Source of the DNA: an uncultured Eubacteriales bacterium
GTDB lineage: Bacteria; Bacillota; Clostridia; Peptostreptococcales; Anaerovoracaceae
DNA length: 64,000 bases
Direction: 5' to 3'
NCBI GenBank assembly: GCA_900542295.1
Contig: UQNJ01000002.1
Coordinates: 135,606 to 199,605 of the forward strand
In this document: positions 1 to 7,908 of the stretch, one piece after another
Layout: the number at the start of each line of letters is the position of its first letter
How positions within the stretch are numbered: the first letter of the stretch is position 1
The notes under the pieces: model-generated
Seen by the model: the letters and a program-made list of their open reading frames with translations, nothing else
What the model was told of the DNA's origin: nothing
Databases searched by the model: none
Position numbers and translations under genes: made by a program

Positions 1-249
1 AGGGCCAAATGACCTGTACAAGTTTATAACTGACCCTAAAGGTGAAGCCATAAACACAAAGATCAAACCGCTGTAGAAAAGCTCATCGCTCACCTTAATT
101 ATTTTTGACACTATAACAAGCACCGCTATCGAAGCAAAGGCCCCTGCCACATTGCCCACAGGAGGATTTATTCCCGTTTTGTAAGCAATCAATGATGTCG
201 CCGCAGTAGCTAAAATCAACAATGTTATTCCTACTTTTCTTCCCTTCAT
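1..249 (-). CDS. polytopic membrane protein, N-terminal part only
   Basis: The reading frame starts at an ATG (247-249) with a GGGGAG ribosome-binding site 6 nt upstream and runs off the left edge after 83 codons. The visible part begins MKGRKVGITLL and contains about three hydrophobic stretches separated by short polar turns, so it is an integral membrane protein. It lies 220 bp downstream of rsgI on the same strand and may be the last gene of that locus. I do not recognise a family with confidence. The hydrophobic pattern before the cut is loosely like DUF2238-type small membrane proteins, but the diagnostic part is missing. Confidence 0.6.
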   Translation of the reverse strand, partial: MKGRKVGITLLILATAATSLIAYKTGINPPVGNVAGAFASIAVLVIVSKIIKVSDELFYSGLIFVFMASPLGSVINLYRSFGP

Positions 250-470
250 TTCATATCTCCCCAGAAATTTGATATAGAAGACAGTATATCACAAAATATG
301 ACGGAAATCATCACTTTATGAGGAAAGTTTATTGCTTAGACGTGGTCAGGATAACAGCACGGATTTATTTGTCATATCCCAAAAAAACTTTCGGCATTTT
401 CACAGTAAACTTCCATTTTTTCCTCATCGCTGAAAAAATTCAGTTCTATTCGTGCTTTTTCAAGTTTTGT

Positions 471-1394
471 TCAGCGAACAGAATTATCATCTCCGTCATC
501 AGGCTCCCCCGTATCAGGTGTGTCCGCATCATCATCCTGTTCAGCTGTTTCCTCATCTGATTCATCATCTGAGGTTTCATCATCTGATTGATCATCCTGC
601 TCAGATTCGTCATCATCCTCGATAATCATCATAAACTTTTTATAAGTTTCAGGCATTTTGCCTCTGTTTTTTTCAATAAATTCAGAAATACTGCTGAATT
701 CTGCATCATCAAAATAATCTTCAATGGCATCCTCATCAACTGCCTTTTCCATAATATATATACCAAGACTCTTCTCTTGCTTTGCAGCTTCTTTTACATC
801 TGTTTTTCCGCCCTGAACATATATTAAGCTCTTATCTGTAAATCTTTTATATATTTCTTTTTTAAGATTGTCCGCCTTTCCTGAATCGTCTTTTTTCATA
901 TAAGCTCCTGCCACAAGAAGAGTGCCGTCTTCATCAGATAGTTCCATAAGCTCATCCCAAATTTCATCTAATTCCTTTCCCTGCATTGCGTCAAGCTCAT
1001 CTTCTGTAAGTGTTTTGTCATATGACTCTGCCTTTATAACACGTTTTTCATCATCAAGTTCAATCTGAACGCTTTGCTTTCCATCAAATGAAACTGCGGC
1101 ATATGTCCTGTCTGTAAATTGGGGAATCGCCATTGTGCCGGCAGAACTCATCAATGCTGCTGCAGCTGCTGCTATCTTTGTAAAAACGGATTTTTTAATC
1201 TTTTTATCTATAAAAGGCAGTACTACTGCGTTTTTTTTCGATTCCTCCGGGTTGTAAAAATCTTCATCCAAAACATAAATTTTCTGTCCTGCACAAAGAC
1301 CTTCTTTTTTCTTTATTCTTGCAATCCTGCTGTCATCTAACATTACTATGCAACAGTCCTCTTTTATTTCCATAATCAGTGCTTTATAATACAT
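471..1394 (-). CDS. rsgI: RsgI-type membrane anti-sigma factor, atypical (no Asn-Pro site)
   Basis: The 307-residue protein has the layout of RsgI, which holds SigI inactive at the membrane and is cleaved after an envelope signal. Residues 1-50 form the small beta-rich RsgI_N domain (MLDDSRIARIKKKEGLCAGQ). A hydrophobic Ala-rich helix spans about 70-92, followed by a short conserved extracellular segment near 98-125 (YAAVSFDGKQSVQIELDD) and a helical region. The last 45 or so residues are almost entirely Asp, Glu, Ser and Thr. Canonical RsgI proteins have an Asn-Pro autocleavage site where this one reads FDGKQSV. No carbohydrate-binding or other sensor domain is visible. The gene starts inside the sigI stop (TAATG), so the two are translationally coupled. 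Confidence 0.85.
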   Translation of the reverse strand: MYYKALIMEIKEDCCIVMLDDSRIARIKKKEGLCAGQKIYVLDEDFYNPEESKKNAVVLPFIDKKIKKSVFTKIAAAAAALMSSAGTMAIPQFTDRTYAAVSFDGKQSVQIELDDEKRVIKAESYDKTLTEDELDAMQGKELDEIWDELMELSDEDGTLLVAGAYMKKDDSGKADNLKKEIYKRFTDKSLIYVQGGKTDVKEAAKQEKSLGIYIMEKAVDEDAIEDYFDDAEFSSISEFIEKNRGKMPETYKKFMMIIEDDDESEQDDQSDDETSDDESDEETAEQDDDADTPDTGEPDDGDDNSVR

Positions 1395-2053
1395 TACTCC
1401 TCACCTCCGGCCGGCTTAACCCATGAACTCAATGACGGATATTTTTTAATAAAAATCACCATTGCCGCCAATATAAAATTCTTACTGCCCTTTACAATTT
1501 TTTCAGTAACACTGCAAAGACGTGCAACTGCCCTTATAGGCAGCTTTCTTTTGCTGTATGTCAGTTCTGCCGTAGGTCTGTCATTTCCTGCCTTTTCTGC
1601 AATTCTGAGCGCATTTTTTCTTGTATCTTTATGTTTGGGTGCAGTATCCGCTAAAATTTCAAGGGTAAGTCCAAAATGGAACAGTTCTTTTTTATATTCT
1701 CTGATTTCTTCTTTCAGTATTTCTTCTTCTATGCTCAAATCACATGCAAAATCATATCCGCTTTCATATAGTTCTTCCAAGGATGATGTCTTTACTGTCC
1801 TGCTTTCTTTTGACATATAATTTCTGATACGGATTTCCATAACTAATTTTGCAAAGCTTAGAAAGCTACCTCTGGTTTCATCATATTTTTCTACTGCTTC
1901 TGCAAACGCTTTAAGTGCTATGCTAAAACAGTCGTCATGCTCTATATTTACATACTTTCCGCTTACTTTGCTTGCAGTTCTTATGATAAATCCTTTATGT
2001 CTTTCTATAAGTTTATCTAAATGCTCTAAGCCGATTTCTTCGCCCGGAACCAT
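1394..2053 (-). CDS. sigI: RNA polymerase sigma factor SigI
   Basis: The 219-residue protein matches the SigI family. Its N-terminal sigma-2 region contains HDDCFSIALKAFAEAVEKYD and GSFLSFAKLVMEIRIRNYM. The C-terminal helix-turn-helix-like segment is RKLPIRAVARLCSVTEKIVK and the family-typical end is KKYPSLSSWV. SigI controls heat, envelope or polysaccharide-related genes in Bacillus and Clostridium and is sequestered by RsgI, encoded immediately downstream. The start at 2053 has an AAGGAG site 8 nt upstream. The gene follows two DUF4956 genes by 68 bp on the same strand. It is somewhat shorter than Bacillus SigI (about 250 residues) but looks intact. Confidence 0.9.
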   Translation of the reverse strand: MVPGEEIGLEHLDKLIERHKGFIIRTASKVSGKYVNIEHDDCFSIALKAFAEAVEKYDETRGSFLSFAKLVMEIRIRNYMSKESRTVKTSSLEELYESGYDFACDLSIEEEILKEEIREYKKELFHFGLTLEILADTAPKHKDTRKNALRIAEKAGNDRPTAELTYSKRKLPIRAVARLCSVTEKIVKGSKNFILAAMVIFIKKYPSLSSWVKPAGGEE

Positions 2054-2121
2054 TTTTATCGTCTCCTTTTACTACTTTCATTTGTACTGACATTTTATGG
2101 CGAAAACAGCCCTATGACAAA

Positions 2122-2787
2122 TCAGTTCTCATTAGGTGCAAGAAGATTAACTGCATCTATACCTCCAAATTCAAAAATATTTTCTATCACACGATTGCTG
2201 TCACTATCAGAAATTCTTATTTCATATACAAGCTCAAAAGAGTCACTCAGAATATTTTTCGCTTTTATATGCAAATATTTGCTGTTTTTCGACAGGAGTT
2301 CTTGTATGCTGTCAATATCTGCACAGCTTCCCCTCACTACAAGCAGACGGTTTTCAGCAGCAGCATCATCTCTTTTGGTAATTATCATAAGAACCACCAG
2401 AATCACACTCCCGAAAATTCCTGCTGTATAGCTCATCGTTGAAGCCGTAAGACCTATAGCCATACTCCAGATTATAAAGCCTATATCTCTCGGTTCTCTT
2501 ATATTGGTACGGAAACGCACTATAGAAAGCGAGCCCAACATTCCCAATGAAAGAGCAAGGTTAGACATAATAAGATCCATCAGTATAGTAGATACAAACG
2601 ACATAATAACAAGAGTTACTGCAAATTTAGGCTGATAACCGTTTCGGCTGTGTCCTATTCTGTACGTCAGTACAAGTGCTGCCGACAAAACAGCAGCAAA
2701 GCCCAGAGTTTTTAATATTTCACCGGAATCCATCTGCGAATAAGTCGTACTGATAAGATGTGTCATCATTTCATCTATTCCATTCAT
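2122..2787 (-). CDS. DUF4956 family membrane protein (intact copy)
   Basis: The 221-residue protein has about four transmembrane segments (residues 25-42, 55-75, 80-100 and 108-135) and a soluble C-terminal domain. The conserved DUF4956 core is LGMLGSLSIVRFRTNIREPR followed by DIGFIIWSMAIGL. Function is unknown. DUF4956 genes commonly sit beside VTC-domain and CotH genes in Gram-positive bacteria, as here. The C-terminal half (LLVVRGSC to YEIRISDSD) resembles a small alpha/beta regulatory domain. The start at 2787 lies 30 bp after the preceding paralog. It shares the GSLSI-R-R-N--PRD-GF signature with that paralog. Confidence 0.85.
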   Translation of the reverse strand: MNGIDEMMTHLISTTYSQMDSGEILKTLGFAAVLSAALVLTYRIGHSRNGYQPKFAVTLVIMSFVSTILMDLIMSNLALSLGMLGSLSIVRFRTNIREPRDIGFIIWSMAIGLTASTMSYTAGIFGSVILVVLMIITKRDDAAAENRLLVVRGSCADIDSIQELLSKNSKYLHIKAKNILSDSFELVYEIRISDSDSNRVIENIFEFGGIDAVNLLAPNEN

Positions 2788-2817
2788 TTTTATTGCCTCC
2801 TATTTCTTTAAAGAATC

Positions 2818-3479
2818 CTATGCTGCTTTTGTTTCCGGAGCCAGAACATTGACATCTAAATCCCCATCTATGAGATTAAGTTTTGTAATGACCGCCTCTT
2901 CAATTTTGGAATTCACACGCATCTCATATACAAGTTCAAAAGATTCTTCGTATATATTTTTAGATTGAACGGTAATTCCTTTCAAATGACGGAACACATC
3001 CTGTACAGATGCAAACTGCGGCTTGTTTCCTCTTATTACCAATGTGCATTTTTTTCTTCTGTTAAAGCCTTTACACATCAAAATTAAAACGAAACTCAAA
3101 ATTACTGTACTTATTATTCCCGGTAAATATGCCCCGACAGCCGAGGTCACGCCTATTGAAAGTGCCCAAAATACAAATCCCAAATCTCTTGGATCCTTTG
3201 TGTTCATTCTTATTCTGCATATAGACAGAGAGCCTAAAGCACCAAGAGATATAAGAGGATTATCTCTTATGAGCAGCAGAAGCACATTTGACAAGAATGC
3301 CATCATCATCAGGTTTATATTGAATTTCGAATTATATGACAGCGATGTATGAACAAATCGATATGTTAAAGCCATTATACCTGACATGCATAATGTAAAA
3401 ATCAAACTATATACAAGGGTTTCCTTTTCAGGCCGCTTTCATTTATTGTCCTTATAAAGTCCATAAAAAAGTCTCTCAT
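2818..3479 (-). pseudogene. second DUF4956 membrane protein, apparent 1-nt frameshift near its N-terminus
   Basis: The main frame (3405 down to 2818) has only a TTG start with no ribosome-binding site, and it begins inside what should be the first membrane helix. An ATG at 3477-3479 with a GAGAGG site opens MRDFFMDFIRTINESGLKRK in another frame. That frame reaches a TGA at about 3402-3404 just as the DUF4956 frame begins. Adding one T to the short T run there would join them into LYIV-LIFTLCMSGIMALTY, which restores a complete first helix and aligns with the intact paralog at 2122-2787. The rest (GALGSLSICRIRMNTKDPRD) is a normal DUF4956 core. It could be a real lesion or a base-calling error. 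Confidence 0.65.
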
Positions 3480-3495
3480 AATTCCTACCTCTCTA

Positions 3496-4217
3496 TCAGT
3501 AATAATATTCTTTCAGCAAGTTTCTTGAAGTGCCAAACTTACCTGGTGGTTTTCCTGTAAGATCACATTGACTGAGCAAATCCTGTATCTGCCTGAATAA
3601 AAATCTATCGTATTTGATTTCAAGAATTGTGTCCCTGTCATTCATTGCAGATTTGAAATTAAGATTGTGCGAAAACAAATCATAACAAAAGTCACAATAC
3701 CTCAGATGCTGATCCATGGTCACGCTCGTATTAAAACAACGATGTGTTAAGCCCTGCGATCATATTCTATAAGAGATACAGGTCTGTACGCTCTTGTACT
3801 CATCAAATCATATGCATACCTTGCAGCCGGAGTATCATATCTAAGTAAAACACCGTACTCTCTATTGATTAGTGCTTTTGCATCATCTCTTGTTATCATA
3901 AGACTTTCCTTAAGTTCTCTGCCATAGCTCTTACGCTTCAACTCAAACTTTACTTTTTTATCATCAGGGTCATAAACCCTCATTCTTATTCTTTTTTTCT
4001 CCGGAGACTTGTTTTTTTTATCTATATAATCGTCATTTGCTAAGCTGTCAAAATAAACACTTCTTACAACATATCCGTCATAGCCTCCATATGAATCCGG
4101 TGTAAGCAATTTATCAAGTGCATCTATCAAAAACAGTCTGTCCTCAAGAGAAATGAGATACTTTACTTCTCGTCTCGATACGGAAAGAAGCTTTGCTTCT
4201 TTTAATTTCTCACTCAT
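3496..4217 (-). pseudogene. VTC-domain (polyphosphate polymerase-type) protein, frameshifted
   Basis: Starting at ATG 4215-4217 (AGGAGG 9 nt upstream), the frame encodes a VTC domain whose tunnel basic residues are recognisable: RREVKYLI, VRSVYFDS, KKRIRMRVYDP, KVKFELKRKSYG and SLIEYDRRA. It stops at 3747-3749. The C-terminal third continues in another frame from about 3748 to 3496, with TSLFNTSVTMDQHLRYCDF and ILEIKYDRFLFRQIQDLL. Deleting one A from the AA at 3747-3748 reads DRR-AYTSLFN and gives a single 240-residue protein, the normal VTC length. VTC proteins make polyphosphate in eukaryotes; bacterial homologs are poorly characterised. It leads the DUF4956-sigI-rsgI series, with 16 bp to the next start. 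Confidence 0.75.
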
Positions 4218-4295
4218 AACAGTGTTCCTCCTTTGCCTTTCACTATATAGATACCGTATCATTTTTATTTTTAGGTGCTGTTTTTCAAAATTCTG

Positions 4296-4360
4296 CAAAA
4301 AAAATCAAAGGCCTTAAGTCCAATGATGTCAAACTGAGACAGCATTGTCTTAAAGCCTTC
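4296..4360 (-). terminator. intrinsic terminator after the ORP-type operon
   Basis: On the minus strand, AAGGCTTTAAGACAATG (4343-4359) pairs imperfectly with CATTGGACTTAAGGCCTT (4308-4325) and is followed by a run of eight T (4297-4304). It lies just past the NifX-like gene at 4383. Confidence 0.7.
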
Positions 4361-4382
4361 GGATTTTAAATGTTTTTAATTT

Positions 4383-4745
4383 TTATTTATGTTCACCGCA
4401 CTCTCCGGCATGTTCATGGTTGTGGCAAATTGAACCGGTAGATTCAAGCTCACCCTTCAAATATGCTTCTGCCGCAGCCTGTGCGTCTCCTGACGCTCCT
4501 ACTATTACTTCTACATTTCTTTCGTTAAAAATATCCACAGCACCGCCGCCCATTCCTCCGGCAATTACAACCTCTGCACCGTTATCTGCAAGGAAGTTGG
4601 GCAGGAATCCCGGACGATGTCCCGGATTAGGTACTGAATTTACACCTTTAATTTTTCCATCTTCTGTATCGAAGAATATAAAGTTTTCACAATGACCGAA
4701 ATGTTGTGCCACAGTGTTTCCCATGGCTGCTACTGCAATTTTCAT
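4383..4745 (-). CDS. NifX/ORP-like (dinitrogenase FeMo-cofactor family) protein
   Basis: The 120-residue protein is a stand-alone NifB/NifX C-terminal domain: MKIAVAAMGNTVAQHFGHCE, then GHRPGFLPNFLADNGAEVVI and AGGMGGGAVDIFNERNVEVI. This fold binds molybdenum, copper-molybdenum or iron-sulfur clusters in NifX, NafY and the orange protein (ORP). Cys and His residues cluster at the C-terminus (CHNHEHAGECGEH) and could bind metal. The start at 4745 has GAGGAGGAG 7 nt upstream. An upstream in-frame start would overlap the ATPase gene and is less likely. It is the last gene of a four-gene operon with two MinD/ferredoxin ATPases, a typical ORP arrangement. Its exact cargo is unknown. Confidence 0.85.
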   Translation of the reverse strand: MKIAVAAMGNTVAQHFGHCENFIFFDTEDGKIKGVNSVPNPGHRPGFLPNFLADNGAEVVIAGGMGGGAVDIFNERNVEVIVGASGDAQAAAEAYLKGELESTGSICHNHEHAGECGEHK

Positions 4746-4761
4746 AAAAATCTCCTCCTCA

Positions 4762-5625
4762 TCAAAATTCAAGTAATTCAATTGTATTTTCAAATATTTC
4801 TTTTAATGCATCTCTTGCACTGCACTCAACATCAGCAATGCTAAGTCCTGAATTTATTGCTTCTGATGCATTTTTGTCATAAGGTACTTTCCCTGTAAAT
4901 GGAATTCCTGTTTCATCACAAAAATTTTTAATTTCTTTTGTATTTTCCGGACTTACATCCCATTTGTTTACACATACTGCAATCTTTACACCGAAAGTTC
5001 CGGCAACATCAATAAGTCTCTTCAAATCATTTATTCCGGAAAGGCTTGGTTCTGCAACAACTAAAGCCAAATCAACTCCGCTTACCGAAGCGATAACAGG
5101 ACATCCTATTCCCGGAGAGCCATCTATTATTGCAAGAGGCGTATCCGGTGCATTTTTCAACATTGCCGTTTTTACATCTGTTACGAGTTTACCGGAATTT
5201 CCTCTACCCATCTTTAATGTGGCTGTAGAAAAAACGCCGTCGTTTATATATAATTCTTTTCTTCCTGCAACATCAGGCAAAAGTTTCACTGAGCCTTCTG
5301 AACATATATATTCGCATACTCCACAGCCTTCACATAAAAATTCATTTACAATGTATTCTCCATCATTTTTATTTATAGCATTAAAGCGGCATATTTCAGC
5401 ACATCTGCCGCATCCTATGCATTTTTCCGTATCTATTACAGCCTTATCTCCGCCTAAGAAATCTGTAACCTCAGGCACAGATTTATGCTCGGTTACAAGA
5501 TGAAGGTTCGGTGCGTCAACATCACAGTCTGCTGTTGCCTTTGCATCTGCAAACCTTATAAACGCCGCAGCCGTAGTTGTCTTGCCTGTTCCGCCTTTAC
5601 CGCTTAATATCAGGAGTTTTTTCAT
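4762..5625 (-). CDS. MinD-superfamily P-loop ATPase with inserted 2x[4Fe-4S] ferredoxin domain
   Basis: The 287-residue protein belongs to the COG1149 type. The deviant Walker A is SGKGGTGKTT (residues 8-17) and the MinD Asp is in DCDVDAPN. Residues 60-110 are a bacterial ferredoxin insert with two cluster motifs (CIGCGRCAEIC and CEGCGVCEYIC). The Walker B-like segment is IIDGSPGIGCPV. These ATPases are encoded with ORP/NifX proteins and probably assemble or hand over iron-sulfur or mixed-metal clusters in the cytoplasm. It is paired with a paralog upstream by an ATGA overlap (5622-5625), which suggests a heterodimer. Only 16 bp separate it from the NifX-like gene. Confidence 0.9.
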   Translation of the reverse strand: MKKLLILSGKGGTGKTTTAAAFIRFADAKATADCDVDAPNLHLVTEHKSVPEVTDFLGGDKAVIDTEKCIGCGRCAEICRFNAINKNDGEYIVNEFLCEGCGVCEYICSEGSVKLLPDVAGRKELYINDGVFSTATLKMGRGNSGKLVTDVKTAMLKNAPDTPLAIIDGSPGIGCPVIASVSGVDLALVVAEPSLSGINDLKRLIDVAGTFGVKIAVCVNKWDVSPENTKEIKNFCDETGIPFTGKVPYDKNASEAINSGLSIADVECSARDALKEIFENTIELLEF

Positions 5626-6446
5626 AATTCACCTCCGATTTTTTCAAGCAGTTCCGAAAAAATTACAGCTGCCGTTTCGCTTTCCTCGTAAACTGCTTTC
5701 CCTTTTGCAGCAATAGAGGCAATCTCTTCACTGTAAGGAATTCGAGCAAGTATCGGCACTCCATTTTCCTCACAGAACGCTTCAAGAGGCTCATATGGAC
5801 TGTCCTGCTTGTTTATAACTACTCCGCTTTTCTTGCCTAACAGCTGTGTAAGCTCATATATCATCTTAAAATTATGAAACCCAAATGATGTGGGTTCAGC
5901 AACGAGAATGCAGTAATCTGCATCCATTATACTCTCCATAACAGAACAGGCGCTTCCCGGAGGACAATCGATTACAGTTATATCGCCCTCTTGCTTCAAT
6001 ACCTCTTGAATAACAGGTATGCCTGATGCTTCGCCCGGATTTAAAACTCCCGTTACAACGCATATATCGTTATGTTTCCCTGTTTCAACAATTCCTACAG
6101 GCTTTTTTTTCTCTTTTATGGCATTTTCCGGACATACCAGCTTACAGCCGCCGCAGCTGTGACATACCTCCGGAAAAACTACCGGTTTTTCCCTGATATA
6201 CATCAGGGCATGAAAACGGCAAAATTCCACACATTTTCTGCATCCTGTACATTTTTGCCCATCGAATTCAGGAAGCAGCATATTTACGATACTTTTTTGA
6301 ACATTATCAGGTTTTAAAAAAATCTTCCCGTTAGGTTCTTCTACATCGCAATCTATATATGTGGCATTACCGGCGGCCGCCGCAAGATTTACCGCAATAA
6401 GTGTCTTACCTGCGCCGCCTTTGCCGCTTAAACATGCTATTTTCAT
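5622..6446 (-). CDS. MinD-superfamily ATPase with ferredoxin insert (paralog 2)
   Basis: The 274-residue paralog of the downstream gene has the same layout. Walker A is SGKGGAGKT (residues 7-15), the next motif is DCDVEEPN, and the ferredoxin insert lies at about 60-112 with CTGCRKCVEFC and CHSCGGCKLVC. The Walker B region is VIDCPPGSACSV and the base-recognition motif is VINKQDSP. The two paralogs share order and fold but little sequence outside the motifs, which fits an obligate pair in ORP-type clusters. The gene overlaps the next gene by ATGA. It starts directly after the DUF134-NifX gene, sharing one base (6446), so the whole unit is tightly coupled. Confidence 0.9.
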   Translation of the reverse strand: MKIACLSGKGGAGKTLIAVNLAAAAGNATYIDCDVEEPNGKIFLKPDNVQKSIVNMLLPEFDGQKCTGCRKCVEFCRFHALMYIREKPVVFPEVCHSCGGCKLVCPENAIKEKKKPVGIVETGKHNDICVVTGVLNPGEASGIPVIQEVLKQEGDITVIDCPPGSACSVMESIMDADYCILVAEPTSFGFHNFKMIYELTQLLGKKSGVVINKQDSPYEPLEAFCEENGVPILARIPYSEEIASIAAKGKAVYEESETAAVIFSELLEKIGGEL

Positions 6447-7168
6447 TATGCTCCGTGAAAACCGCCGTGGAAGTTGGTAAGAAGCTCAAGCTTTCCATTA
6501 TCCAAATCGGCCAAATCATCCGCAGCGGCTTTGTTTACGGATTTATAAATTTTCATTCCTGCTTCTTTGAACACATCTGCTGCATTCTGTCCGCATCTTA
6601 CTGTAATAAGAATATCTGCACCACTGTCTGCAAGAAACTGAGCTGCCTGTATTCCTGCTCCTCCCTGTGCCTGTGCAGCAGGGTTTTCAACTATCGTATT
6701 CTTTCCTCCTTCTCTAAAAAGGAAGTAAGGAGCACGAGCAAGAACTATACAAACATCCTTTTTGTTTTCATCTAAAGGAACCGCAATTTTCATAACTCCA
6801 CTCTCCTTAATGTTTTTTTGTCTGCAAATATGACGATGTTTTCTGCATCCTCCACACTCGCAGTATTCTTCATCTCCATCACAAAGTCTGTAGTCTCCGC
6901 CCTCAATTTTCAAGGTAAGACCGTTTACCAATGCCTCTGCCAGTTTTTTTCTGGCAGAATTGTATATGGACTGAACAGTTGTCCTCGCGACCTGCATATA
7001 ACTGCTGCATTCTTCCTGAGAAAATCCCTGCTTGTCAATAAGCCTGATAGACTCATATTCATCTACTGTAAGGACAACAGCGTTCTCTTCCGAATTTATA
7101 CCATCGGGTCTAAATTCTTTTGTATGCGGCATTTGACATACTTTCCTGCATTTCTTAGGTCTCGGCAA
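6446..7168 (-). CDS. DUF134 helix-turn-helix regulator fused to a NifX/ORP-like domain
   Basis: Residues 1-95 are a DUF134 DNA-binding domain: MPRPKKCRKVCQMP, then LTVDEYESIRLIDKQGFSQE and a sigma-70 region 4-like helix-turn-helix ending ARTTVQSIYNSARKKLAEAL. A Cys-rich linker follows (CECGGCRKHRHIC, residues 103-115), possibly a metal site. Residues 125-235 form a NifX-like domain (MKIAVPLDENKKD, GGAGIQAAQFLADSGADILI). The start is TTG (7166-7168) with GAGGTG 8 nt upstream, and it gives the usual DUF134 N-terminus. It leads the ORP-type operon and probably senses the cluster or metal that the operon handles. The promoter upstream carries palindromes that suggest autoregulation. Confidence 0.88.
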   Translation of the reverse strand: MPRPKKCRKVCQMPHTKEFRPDGINSEENAVVLTVDEYESIRLIDKQGFSQEECSSYMQVARTTVQSIYNSARKKLAEALVNGLTLKIEGGDYRLCDGDEEYCECGGCRKHRHICRQKNIKESGVMKIAVPLDENKKDVCIVLARAPYFLFREGGKNTIVENPAAQAQGGAGIQAAQFLADSGADILITVRCGQNAADVFKEAGMKIYKSVNKAAADDLADLDNGKLELLTNFHGGFHGA

Positions 7169-7211
7169 AACTTATCACCTCACATATACAATAATTATTT
7201 CTACAGTTCAC

Positions 7212-7260
7212 AGTATACGCTCATTATCGACATATGTCAATAACATTTTCGTCATATGCC
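7212..7260 (-). promoter_or_regulatory. sigma-A promoter of the ORP-type operon with overlapping palindromes
   Basis: The -35 box is TTGACA (7235-7240), the spacer is 17 bp and the -10 box is TATACT (7212-7217), a near-consensus promoter 44 bp upstream of the TTG start. A perfect 10-bp palindrome GACATATGTC (7229-7238) covers the -35 box. A related half, GTCATATG (7251-7258 on the plus strand), lies 12 bp further upstream. This is a good candidate operator for the DUF134 regulator encoded first in the operon; the assignment is inference. Confidence 0.8.
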
Positions 7261-7261
7261 A

Positions 7262-7306
7262 AAAACAGTCCTTAAGCTTCATATTTTATGATGCAGGACT
7301 GTTTTT
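7262..7306 (-). terminator. terminator after the NapH-like gene, possibly bidirectional
   Basis: The inverted arms AAAAACAGTCCT (7262-7273 region) and AGGACTGTTTTTT (7296-7308) form a stem of about 10 bp with A and T tracts on both sides, just past the stop of the NapH-like gene at 7318. Confidence 0.8.
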
Positions 7307-7317
7307 TAATTTTACGA

Positions 7318-7908
7318 TTATTTTATAATTTCAGGATTTTTCCCCGCTTTAGCCTTGCATATAAGCTGAGTCATAGTTCCCATAGGACAGTACACACACC
7401 AGCTGCGAGGCTTAAACAATACCATGGTAATAAGGCCAAGTATTGTTGATGTCAGCATAATACTGTAAAATCCAAATGCGAATTGGGCTACTCCCTCATG
7501 AAAAACAGTTCCGTGATATGACCAATGCCAAGGCACTTTAAATGTCCAGAGCAGTGTAACCACCTGTTTCATGCTTTCTGCCTCGGCAAATACGAGATAT
7601 GTGTTCCACAGCATGATAAAAAACATTGAAAAGAAAAATATCAGAAATCCATATCTGAAAGCTTTGCTTTTCATAAACCCGGGTATATCTCTCTTTGCAG
7701 ACAATCCGAATTGTCCTCCAAGCAGAGAAAACAGCTGTCCCCTCCCGCAGTATTTGTTGCAATAACCTTTAGTACCCTTTATCACGGAGATGAGTAGCGG
7801 TACAAAGAAACATATCAACCCAAGCCATGCGAATAATATATTGAAAAAGCCCAAGATGAGATACAAAAGAGAAACTATCCAAAGGTAATCGTACCATCTT
7901 TTTTTCAT
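7318..7908 (-). CDS. NapH-like 4Fe-4S membrane protein
   Basis: The 196-residue membrane protein has about five hydrophobic segments. Near the middle it has a Cys-rich loop (YCNKYCGRGQLFSLLGG), and at the C-terminal end a cluster motif CVYCPMGTMTQLICK. This matches the NapH/NosR/CcoG-like group, whose members pass electrons between quinone or ferredoxin and a partner across the membrane. The start at 7908 overlaps the stop of the ferredoxin gene (ATGA, 7905-7908); a longer in-frame extension upstream lies inside that gene and is unlikely. The ferredoxin is the obvious partner. The final electron acceptor is not apparent from the neighbourhood. Confidence 0.75.
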   Translation of the reverse strand: MKKRWYDYLWIVSLLYLILGFFNILFAWLGLICFFVPLLISVIKGTKGYCNKYCGRGQLFSLLGGQFGLSAKRDIPGFMKSKAFRYGFLIFFFSMFFIMLWNTYLVFAEAESMKQVVTLLWTFKVPWHWSYHGTVFHEGVAQFAFGFYSIMLTSTILGLITMVLFKPRSWCVYCPMGTMTQLICKAKAGKNPEIIK

